A stretch of DNA of 64,000 nucleotides from NCBI GenBank assembly GCA_036924085.1, contig JAVGWX010000013.1, positions 53,054,404 through 53,118,403 of the forward strand, given 5' to 3'. The notes beneath the pieces are model-generated. The model had not been told where the DNA came from. It made no database searches and saw only the letters and a program-made list of their open reading frames with translations. Made by a program: the position numbers and the translations under genes. This DNA is from Ariolimax columbianus. Its lineage: Eukaryota; Mollusca; Gastropoda; Stylommatophora; Arionidae. Below, one piece after another: positions 55,821 to 64,000 of the stretch; the stretch's first letter is position 1, and each line of letters opens with the position of its first letter.

Positions 55821-57830
55821 CCATTTGAACCTGAGCCACCGTTATATAAATGTGTTTGTGTAAATAGTTCATTTCACGAGTCATTGATATTTCAGTGTGG
55901 CACATCTATATTCTGAAGGTGGGCTTCATATGGATAGTCAAGTCAGGAAGAACATATATTTTCTGGAGAGCTATTTTAAAATAATGGCACTCATAAATTA
56001 TGGCAAATTTAAACAAATTGTTTCATGATGAAAACGAATGCTGAAAAACCAGCAACCAAATGATCTATTAATTACAGAACAAAATGTTGCATCTTTTTGT
56101 CAACAATTCTGAATATAATGAATTAGATTTAAATGGTAATTATTCAGAAAGAGACACTGAAAGATGTCCGATGATCATTTTAGTGATGAAATGGATCAAT
56201 CCAATTATGATGATAAAGCTAGATCTTGTCCTGTTTCGTTGTGGAAGTTGGTGTATCCTATGTAGTACATCTAGTAAATTTGGCACAGGTTGGTCTCCCA
56301 TAAATACTTCTGCAGTAGACACAACATTTATGGAACATATAGGCCCCAAAAACATTGCAGAATCTATTTCTCCAGATAGTAAAGTCAATGAATTTTGGAA
56401 ACTTTTCCTCAACAATAATTCTAGACACAATTTGCATGTACAGACAAAGATGTACCATGTAAAGTAAAAGTAAAAAACCAACCAGCTACTAAACCATGTT
56501 ATAAAGAATAGAGGCCCAGCTGGTCTGTCAACTCAATTTCCCATATTCCTGATTTTCGCACTGTATATAGATATTTCTTCATCTTACTAATGAGGTGGAC
56601 TCTGCTCTAGATAATGCGAATAAACTTTCCAAGTTTGTTCAGCCCATGCTGAAATTGCTGCTTACAAGATTTCAATATTATTATTCACCCTTACAGAGTT
56701 TAGACAAAGGTATGATTCTCTCTAAAAGCAGATATGCCTTCAAACAGTATATAAAGTGGAGAAAAAAGACTTACATGACATGTGAAGCGAGCTCAGGCTA
56801 GATTCTTAAATAATAAATCTACACATCATGAATAACAAAAAATGCTATTCTAGAACTCCATGTTGTTAGTAGCATCATCATCCAGATTTTGACTTCAGGT
56901 AATTTGGCAAATAAAAACCATATTCTTGTCATGAACAGATTCTACAACAGTGTAACTCTTATGGAACACTTGCATTAGGTACGGTTCAACAAGGACAAAT
57001 ATGAAACTGTATCCACAATAACTGACAGGAAAGAAGAAAATGAGCAGAGGGCATTCAGAATTTATATGTTACAACAACATTGCATGCCTTGTCAAGATGG
57101 ACCAAAGAACCATCAATTTGATAAGAAACAGAAATGGGAAATGGAAACTGTTACAAGGAGAAGAAAAGATGGAACAACTGTAGATGTTCAAACTTTACAA
57201 CTTTGTAATGAGTATAATACTTTCATAGGCAGCACCAATGTCAGTGATCAAATTTGTCATCTCAGCAAAACATGTCAGCATTATCACTGGCTTCCACGGC
57301 TCATAGTCACATTTTTAAATGTAGGTATGCAATAATGCCTACATATTTATAGATTACTACAATCCTCACAATGGTATGTTCATGAATGAAGTATATTTAT
57401 CACTCATTGGTGATTACAGACCAGTGACTCTGAAGCTTCACAAACCATATCGAGGCACATCAGAGGTTGCAAAATGTGGGTTACATCAACCTCAAATGTC
57501 TCCACAAGCTACAGCAAATAATATTGGTGTTGTATGTTCATTTACATTTAATAAACATGTCAAGGACTTCCTAAATATGGCCTACAAAGACAAATGAAGA
57601 CAACAATTTAGTGTTAATATTGTGAAAATGATCTATACTTAAAGGATATGCTTAGAGGATTGGAATAGTGGAGATGACCATGTCAGTCTATTTGAGATAA
57701 AATAATTGAAATAGAGCACATAGTCTTGCCACTGTAACTAAAGTGTTGCTCACGTGTCCGTTATTTGCATTCTTTGTTCAGGAGCCCAGGGAAAGGTGTT
57801 TTATGGGCTGAGTGGCTGAAGTTCAAAGGG
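55821..57830. mobile_element. piggyBac transposon, decayed, with TTAA duplication and inverted ends
   Basis: TTAA stands at 55817-55820 and 57831-57834. The left end ccatttgaacctgagccac (55821-55839) and the reverse complement of the right end (57812-57830), ccctttgaacttcagccac, agree at 16 of 19 positions. TTAA target choice and this termini style define piggyBac elements. The interior, 2010 bp, codes for a transposase remnant on the + strand. The element lies in ENT intron 9. Confidence 0.92.
56084..57597 (+). pseudogene. piggyBac-type transposase remnant
   Basis: Four fragments in different frames. 56084-56467 has FMEHIGPKNIAESISPDSKV and FWKLFLNNNSRHN, the start of the family domain. 56595-56801 has VQPMLKLLLTRFQYYYSPLQ and LDKGMI, whose Asp matches the first catalytic Asp region (usually DEGM, here DKGM). 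57066-57335 has TVDVQTLQLCNEYNTFIGST and NVSDQICHL; the usual GVDxxDQ reads STNVSDQ, so one conserved Asp is lost. 57376-57597 is C-terminal. Stops and shifts make it inactive. The C-terminal Cys-rich tail is not evident. Confidence 0.85.
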
Positions 57831-58089
57831 TTAAGCTGAATAAAAGAATAGTTATTTGTTTATAAAATGATGTGAATTTGACTTGATTATTTATCAGAAA
57901 ATCAAATAATCTTACAAGCATGTATTTTCTTAAAATAATGTAGTTGAAATTTAAAGTAAAAAATATAAACATGTAATTATGAATATGAACAGTGGAAGAG
58001 AAAGTGTCATTTGTTTGACAAAGTTAAGGGTAAATAATACTTTTTTGGTTTTGTTTATCACTATTTGTTATATAAATGTTAATGCTGAC

Positions 58090-58450
58090 ATACGGTAGGT
58101 AATTGTGGAGAATTGTCAAACAAGCAAGACAAATTACTGGAGGCTGCAGAAATGTGATTCTACAGAAGAATTCTAAGAATCCTATGGACAGACAGAAAGA
58201 CTAATGAATATGGTTTGGCAGAGGCCAATGAGCAGAGACATCTTATCACAAGCACTAGAGAAAGGCAATCCTATTTTTTCTGACATGTAATGAGGACTGG
58301 CGAACTGCAGCATATTGTGACTACTGGCAAGATTGCAGCAAGAAGAGGCAAAGGAAGACAGAGAGAGAAGATGCTGGATAGTTTGACATCATGACATGGG
58401 AAAAAGTCAATAAAACTGGTAAACAGCACTAAGGATAGAGAGTTGTGAAG
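58090..58450 (+). mobile_element. LINE C-terminal remnant
   Basis: Frames on the + strand read FYRRILRILWTDRKTNEYGL (about 58157-58216) and KIAARRGKGRQREKMLDSLT (58330-58388), the last part of an RTE-like LINE protein. No RT is attached and no tail seen. Confidence 0.6.
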
Positions 58451-59182
58451 ATCCATGATCACTTATGCCAGTCAGTATGGTACTTGAATGAATGCTATAT
58501 ATAAATATTAAGACTTCTAATATGCATCGTTTAATAGATAGGTAGCTGTACCATTTGCTTTAAAGTTAATAAAAAATTCAGATTCACATGTTTAGCTTGT
58601 GTCATGCTGTTCAAATATGGTAGAATTATAATTACAGAAATTCTTAGTTTATCCTACCTCATCACTTTAAAAGTTTGGCCAGACAATATTAAAAATAAAA
58701 ATAACCAAAAGTAAAGTAAAGACACCTAAAGTGTTGACAGCACTTTACCATCCAGCTTTCAGTGTTTGAAACTGTTGAATCTTGCAAATAGAAGTTGGCC
58801 TTTCTTAGAAGTTGTCCAATGATACGAATATATTGTATAATTTACATTATTAAAAAAATTAACAAGATATGTTAATTCATGCATACTTATTTATAATATT
58901 ACCTAGCAGTACTGACATTCCTACATGTGTGCTAGATGGATAGAGATGTCTTTAATCTCTCTTTAGGTCAAACAATAATAAGTTGTGTTTCAGTTGAAAG
59001 TGGTATCTTGCTTCATTTACATGTTTTAAGATGCATGGTCTGATGATGATGAAAAAAATCAATTAGAAATCAAAGTGTTTACGTGAATTACATGTGATAA
59101 TGAAAATATAGAATGAAAATTCATATTATTACCTTAATCATTGAACCTATTATGTTTGTTTATTTGTTTTCTATTCATTTAG
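58451..59182 (+). other. Intron stretch, nothing recognised
   Basis: AT-rich end of ENT intron 9. No repeat or gene recognised. Confidence 0.45.
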
Positions 59183-59268
59183 ATACATACTTCACTCCAG
59201 TGATATGCTTTTTGCTGTTTAATGTAGGAGACTTTATTGGAAGGCTTATTACATTTGTGGTTAAATAT
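59183..59268 (+). CDS. SLC29: ENT exon 10: TM8
   Basis: The exon encodes (D)TYFTPVICFLLFNVGDFIGR and LITFVVKY. It matches human ENT1 RYFIPVSCFLTFNIFDWLGR. The Asp and Arg of the FNxxDxxGR motif, known to matter for ENT transport, are both present. The acceptor is catttag|at and the donor is atat|gtaagt. Confidence 0.93.
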
Positions 59269-60189
59269 GTAAGTATTATGGCTGAAGTTAAGGCATTGAT
59301 TTTTAACAGACATGCATACAGAGAACTTGATTAGCTTAATGGATGAATATATCTAATAAAAGGAGACACATAGGTATGAAAGGTGCATTGATAGGATCTG
59401 CTGGTTAAAAGATAGTGATTAATTCCTCTACTTAATTCTTCTAATATGCCCAAATTAATCCCCTGATGAATCTCAGTGCTGATAAAGGAGGGTGAAGAAT
59501 TGGTACTAGTGCACTAAACAATGTTAGTCATAGAAAGCAACAAAGGAATTTTTGGCATGTAGTTGTCTGTTCCATCTTGTAAAGGGCTATGGCAGGGATT
59601 GATAAAACCAAAACAGATCTGTATCCTGACTTCAATTTGATTGACATTCTTCATCCAGCAAAGCTTCCAGAACAGGCACCTGGAATGTTAAGACTTATTT
59701 GATCCCTTGTAGCTGTAGAAATATAGACCCGTGTGATCAGCTGGAAGAAAATATGAAAAGCAAAAACTGAAGACTACAGAAATAGTGGAAGAGATCATCA
59801 AACTGAAAGTACAGTACCTTTAAGTGAGGCACAGAAAGCATTTACAGACTTTGAAGGGTATTTGCAGATATTGAGATTATTAAGAAAATATTGAATGTTG
59901 CATAGCGATGTGGACATACAAAAGAACAAGTAGATAGAATAAAAATGCATGGTAATAGAAGACATGGGATAGAAGCACACCATGAGAGCTATGCATGCAG
60001 AAATACTGTAAAGCATTACTCAAATATGGCAAGGCTGGCATAAGGAGGTTGATGCATTAAGAACAAGAATGGGGATATTTTACTTGAAAAGAAAGATATA
60101 TCAAACAGATGAGGGGAATATATAAGTGAAGTGTTCAACAACAATAGAGTTGATAAACCATCAACATTTAATAATGATGACAACAGTAT

Positions 60190-60530
60190 TTAAATATCAC
60201 AGGTTGTTCTTTTTTGCGAATGCCCACAATGAGTAGGTTACTCTTTTTGTGCGTCCTGAAAAGGTCGTTAAGTGACGGATTGCAGTAGCTTTCATCACAT
60301 CCTGAGCATGCTGATGAATGTGGTCAGGGGTCCTCCAGGCGGTTGTGCTATGCTTGACTTCATCTGCGTGTCGCTCACTGCTATGGGGATCACGTTGATC
60401 CCTCACCTCGTTAGCCAGGCTGCCATGAAAACAGCCCGTTTCCAGGAAGGGCTGCGAGGAAGACGAGGTGAGGGTCTTGGTCATTATATTTTGCCTGACC
60501 CTGACTAACATGTCTGATCAGTATATTTTT
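60190..60530. other. Unassigned GC-richer segment
   Basis: More G+C than the surrounding intron, with open frames on both strands (about 100 codons on the minus strand). No motif is convincing. It sits inside the LINE remnant, so it is probably an inserted element of unknown type. Confidence 0.4.
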
Positions 60531-60588
60531 CCTGACCAGACGTTAGTCTTCCTTCCCCATATCAGAGGTAGAGAAAGCAATGAAAGAT

Positions 60589-60823
60589 TTAGTTTTTGTT
60601 TTTTTGTGTTTTTAATTTGTTTGGTATTTGTTTTATTTCTCTATTCCCCAAAGTGGTGTGTGTTTCACTATGCTTTTATTTTGCTCCTGTCGGCCCAGTG
60701 CATTAGACTTTGGCATGTATTTTATGTAAGGGTCTGCTTCTTCCTGCATTTTCTAAGGGTTTGCTTCCCCGGGGTAGTGGCCGGTTGTCAGTCGTGTCAC
60801 TTAACCCCTAGCCCACACGTCCC
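60589..60823 (-). mobile_element. SINE-1 copy e, with 11-bp target duplication
   Basis: Antisense copy: T-rich tail at the left, the core complement near 60690-60720, and head complement ccctagcccacacgtcccc at 60805-60823. A 14-20 bp piece around the B box is missing (ggccggttgtcagtcgtgtc). Flanks caatgaaagat at 60578-60588 and 60824-60834 are identical. Confidence 0.9.
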
Positions 60824-61084
60824 CAATGAAAGATATGAGCAAGGGGAAAGCATTGGGCATGGACACAATAAATATAGAAAATATAGAGGCTCTAGGGGAA
60901 TTTATAATATTTCTGAAGAAACCTTGTGCAACACAATGTTTAGATTTGAGAACAATAATCTCTATGAGTCACACCATTAAGATATTGCTCAAAATCATAA
61001 GGGAGAGAATTATGTGTAGAGTTCACAACAAAGTTCAGGATGAACAATTTGTATTAAGACAGAACAGCGGAGGAGAAAAAGCTG

Positions 61085-61230
61085 ACCTCACCCTTGGAAT
61101 AGCCGATATACACCTGTATTGCTCAATTAGAGTCCTCGATTACATCGGGAGTGACCACAGACCAATACTCCTTGAGATCACCAACGCCATGGAGAAAGTA
61201 AGAAATCTAATAACATTCCTCCCATAGAAT
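61085..61230 (+). mobile_element. LINE endonuclease C-terminal fragment
   Basis: Reads ADLTLGIADIHLYCSIRVLD and YIGSDHRPILLEITN, equivalent to the TPDLAF...GSDHRPIRLEV end of the endonuclease at 28800-28910. The rest of that LINE is not attached. Confidence 0.7.
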
Positions 61231-61355
61231 TACAAAAAGGCAGATTGGTAGTTTTTCAGGAGACAAGTACTGCCAACGGTTCGTGGACATCGACATGACG
61301 CATGATATAGACGAGGTCTATAGTAAAGGCACTAACTGGATTTGTCCCCACTGTC

Positions 61356-61443
61356 TACATCCCCTGGTTTTACGGAAGCTTGATTGTGAAGCACTGGGCA
61401 GCGGCTCCACAATAGCTCGAACTCGTTGCTCAAGGACCCATGT
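61356..61443 (-). mobile_element. Detached duplicate of an antisense LINE segment
   Basis: About 88 bp closely matching 62292-62380 in the same orientation: tgattgtgaagcactgggca here and tgattgtgaagcactgagca there, then gcggctccacaatagct. It encodes, on the minus strand, part of the RT region before motif A. See the finding on duplication. Confidence 0.8.
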
Positions 61444-61566
61444 GGTGTTGCAGATTCGGTCATGGATTGTCTTTCCGGCTGCACTCCTCACACAGCATAT
61501 CTCACAGCGCATCTCACAGCTCTGGATCTTACTCTTATGGATTGCTAGTAAGGACCAAGATTTACA

Positions 61567-62400
61567 TCAGTAACACAATGTAGGAATAAATAGTGTATTT
61601 ATCAGCCTCCTCTTAGTCGAAAGAAACACTCTAGGGTGTTTCAAAGTCGGTGCAATCTGATAGTGAACACTATTCGTCTTATAAATTCTATGTGCAATCT
61701 CTCTGTCCACTCTGCCGTCATCAGGGAGCATACTAACTAGGTATTTGAACTCCCGTACTTGCTTGATACCAATGTCACTGATGTGGAAGCTTCTCTGCAA
61801 CTTTTCATGTGAAATCAACATAGTCTCTGTCTTGATTGTGTTAATCTTCATATCATATTCGTTACATGCGAAATAGAGATAGTTCAAGTGGTGTTGTAGG
61901 TCTTCTTCATTTTGGTAAAAGATGACCTGATCATCAGCAAACAACAATTTATTGAGGGACTATTCATGAGGGTTAGCCAACTGTGTAATTTAAACATGTA
62001 AGTTATGAACAAAAGTGGAGAAAGAACACACCCCTGTCGTACACCACTTGGCACTGGAAACCAATTTGTCATACCTGCATTCGTTCGTACTGCACCATTC
62101 ACTGTGTATATAAAAGGCACGAATGCCATCTAGTAGCTGACCCTCCACACCATATTCCTCCATTACCTCCCATAGCCTACATCAGTTTACCCGGTCACAT
62201 GCCTTTTCTTGATCAATGAAGGCCACGTGGAGTATCTTTTTGTATTCTTTGGTTTTTTCACTCAACTGTCTGAGAGTAAATATAGAATCCATACATCCCC
62301 TGCTTTTCTGGAAGCCTGATTGTGAAGCACTGAGCAGCGGCTCTACAATAGCTTGAACTCGTTGCTCAAGGACCTATGTGAAAATTTTTTCTTCAACTGG
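61567..62400 (-). mobile_element. Antisense RTE-like LINE (RT and post-RT)
   Basis: On the minus strand from 62240: FIDQEKACDRVN (motif A, with Gln and Cys in place of more usual residues), VPSGVRQGCVLSPLLFITYM (62060-62000, motif B), LFADDQVIFY (61945-61916, motif C), KINTIKTETMLISHEKLQRS, VREFKYLVSMLPDDGRVDRE and STKRRLINTLFIPTLCY. One frameshift separates motif B and motif C. No tail; the 3' end is lost near 61567. Confidence 0.78.
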
Positions 62401-63525
62401 AGAACTTCCTAAATATCCTAACCAAAAGTCACAGATTTACCCAGGTGCCTGTAACTACCAATGGCATTCATTATGTAGGGTATATTGATTCTTTAGATGG
62501 GGCATAACTTTTCTAGCCAGTATTTTCTTGACTAGACTTTTTCTTCAAGGTAAAGATTCTATAGCTACTTAGTATGGAAATAGGAAAATGGCATAAATGT
62601 CATTCCGTGACATTTATGTCATGTAATTCAGTGGACTGTATAACAAAAAAAATCTTGACTATCTCTCAGTAAGATTTGACTGTCATAGCCAAGATTCATA
62701 ATACACTGATAATGTTGATTGCACAGGGTTTAAAAATGCTGAGAGAAAATACATGAATCATGATTATTAATGTGGAACTGAGCTGTCAATTTTCACTTGG
62801 AGAAACATCCTTTCAGGATTGGAACTCGCACACGTATCTTGGCTGATGAATGGAACAAAGGGAGGGAAGAGATAGTGATATTACAGAATATGGAAGAGAC
62901 TTTCATCACCTTAAAATGTATGGAAATCAGAAGTCAATCCCATTGAAAAATACGTTTTAACTCAGTGTACAGTTGATCGAAAGACTGTGAATACATCTAG
63001 GACATCAGAAACAGTAACCAAGAATTAACAAATAAATGTATTCATATCTGTACTTTAAGAAAAGCATGTGCTAAATCTTTGATTGTGTTCTTGAAGTGGC
63101 AGTTTTTGTAAGTTGTTTGAAGCTGCCAGTCGACTCTGTCACGATTGTGGACTTGAAGGAAAGAGCTCAACAGTGTAAACAAGGGCAGTCTTATTTCCAA
63201 CATCCCTTAGACAGAGTAAATAGAGGAAGACTGCAAAACACACAGAGAATTGAACTGAAGACAAGTTAGGAAAGACATAGATAAAACTGTAACTGTTTTG
63301 TCTTTGTCAGAAAGCCTTGGGGAGATTTTGCATGTGCTCCACAACAGAGACTTTTAAAGCCAAGAAGGAAAATCATGGCCTGTTGGCCCTTTACACTGTT
63401 AAGTGAATCATTCGTATGTATATCTTGATAAGTTGAGACTTTGTTTAAGTTTGTGTGGGTAATTAGCAGCAAGTTCCTGGTCCTGCTGACAAAATATATT
63501 CATTTTCTGTTGTTTTCTTTTTCAG
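62401..63525 (+). other. Intron stretch, nothing recognised
   Basis: AT-rich end of ENT intron 10. A short inverted motif gtcattccgtgacatttatg lies at 62600-62620. No element recognised. The T-rich run before the exon 11 acceptor is ordinary. Confidence 0.45.
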
Positions 63526-63728
63526 CCAGGAAGACATAGACCCAGCCTCCTTCTATTTTTCTCTATACTACGTACTGGATTTATTCCATTGCTAATGTTA
63601 TGCAATGTTCAGCCACGGAAGCACCTGCCTGTAGTTCTTAGCAATGATGCTTATCCTATCACACTTATTACATTGTTGGGTCTGACCAATGGTTACCTAG
63701 GAACTTTGTCTATGTCATTTGGACCACT
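63526..63728 (+). CDS. SLC29: ENT exon 11: TM9-TM10
   Basis: The exon encodes PGRHRPSLLLFFSILRTGFI, PLLMLCNVQPRKHLPVVLSN and DAYPITLITLLGLTNGYLGT, then LSMSFGP plus two bases. It aligns with human ENT1 from WPGKDSRWLPSLVLARLVFV to the SNGYLASLCMCFGP motif. The acceptor is tttcag|cca and the donor is ct|gtaagt. At least one more exon (TM11) must lie downstream. Confidence 0.94.
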
Positions 63729-63814
63729 GTAAGTTGAGAGTCAGATTGCTATAATTACAGTATAAAACTATTTAACGCATGTGTTAAAAATATGAGGGGA
63801 ATTGCAAGATAAGT

Positions 63815-64000
63815 ATATACCACATAGTTACTTATGATTTCATATGTTTATGTACACGACACAGTTACTTATGATTTAATATGTTTATGTACACCACACA
63901 GTTACTTATGATTTCATATGTTTATGTACATGACACAGTTACTTATGATTTCATATGTTTATGTACACCACACAGTTACTTATGATTTCATGTTTATGTA
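63815..64000. repeat. 37-bp tandem repeat, about five copies, runs off the window
   Basis: Unit cacagttacttatgatttca plus tatgtttatgtacacca, with c/t/a changes (acacga, acacca, acatga). It begins some 90 bp after the exon 11 donor and continues beyond base 64000. Confidence 0.92.

Larger units (their letters stand above)
59560..61080 (+). mobile_element. Decayed LINE (linker and RT start), split by SINE-1
   Basis: At 59930-60180 the linker resembles the one at 50960-51180 (pattern RNKDVSNRxxEYxSEVFNNN). After an unassigned 60190-60530 stretch and the SINE, frame 60826-61090 reads MSKGKALGMDTINIENIEAL and LLKIIRERIMCRVHNKVQDE, then QFVLRQNSGG, which are the first RT motifs. It ends near 61085, where an endonuclease fragment of another LINE begins. 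Confidence 0.6.
4294..63728 (+). other. SLC29: Gene model: equilibrative nucleoside transporter (SLC29/ENT), 11 exons, partial at both ends
   Basis: ENT proteins are membrane carriers with 11 TM segments that move nucleosides, and some nucleobases, down their gradient. Eleven exons with AG acceptors and GT (once GC) donors join in frame to 1146 nt (381 complete residues plus split codons at each end). Human ENT1 is 456 residues, so roughly a dozen N-terminal residues and 60-70 C-terminal residues are outside the window. Landmarks in order: LLPWNFF in TM1, two N-glycosylation sequons in the first outer loop, SVLTGSVLGLSAMFPPSY in the TM4-TM5 region, a short cytoplasmic loop, FPAV in TM7, FNVGDFIGR in TM8, and LLMLCNVQPRKHLPVV near TM9-TM10. 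Introns span 1.1 to 12.9 kb and hold all the mobile elements. The ENT1/2 versus ENT3/4 assignment is not decided. Exon coordinates are listed separately. Confidence 0.93.

Overview
The window is animal nuclear DNA: AT-rich, intron-rich and packed with retrotransposons. It holds one recognisable host gene, on the + strand: an equilibrative nucleoside transporter (SLC29/ENT family). Eleven coding exons (4294-4375 to 63526-63728) encode about 381 residues. Every exon junction keeps the reading frame, and the order follows human ENT1 from TM1 (LLPWNFF) to about TM10. The first coding exon or exons lie upstream of base 1, and the last TM segment lies beyond base 64000. The repeat content suggests an invertebrate. 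I cannot name the phylum from the sequence.

The ten introns (1.1 to 12.9 kb) are a nested mass of mobile elements. Non-LTR retrotransposons (LINEs) dominate, in at least five types: (i) an I-group family with RNase H and a (GAA)n tail (31681-33895, 37337-39454, 45927-46517, 46553-47162 and others, including a 29-bp insertion at 49031-49059); (ii) a family with a C-terminal C2H2 finger and (TTA)n tail, including an apparently full-length 4.1-kb copy at 12933-17017; (iii) an RTE-like family ending in short pentamer repeats (2478-3850, 5955-8429, 34745-36700 antisense); (iv) further RTE-like or unassigned families (21430-23250, 49810-51185, 52390-53890, 61570-62390); (v) very decayed copies ending in (ATTG)n. 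Many copies keep exact target-site duplications, so order of insertion can be read.

Small elements include a tRNA-headed SINE family with pol III A and B boxes (five copies, four with exact target duplications), a second tRNA-like SINE family (8570, 20236, 41800), and other short elements sharing an internal core with the first SINE. A decayed piggyBac transposon (55821-57830) keeps TTAA target sites and matching terminal inverted repeats. A segment at 27114-27484 is recognisably the 3' end of 28S rRNA, joined to a LINE RNase H remnant. Tandem repeats include 43 copies of a 20-bp unit (47921-48795) just upstream of an exon.

I found no prokaryotic system, no CRISPR array and no intact second host gene. 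Family names rest on remembered motifs and not on database searches.
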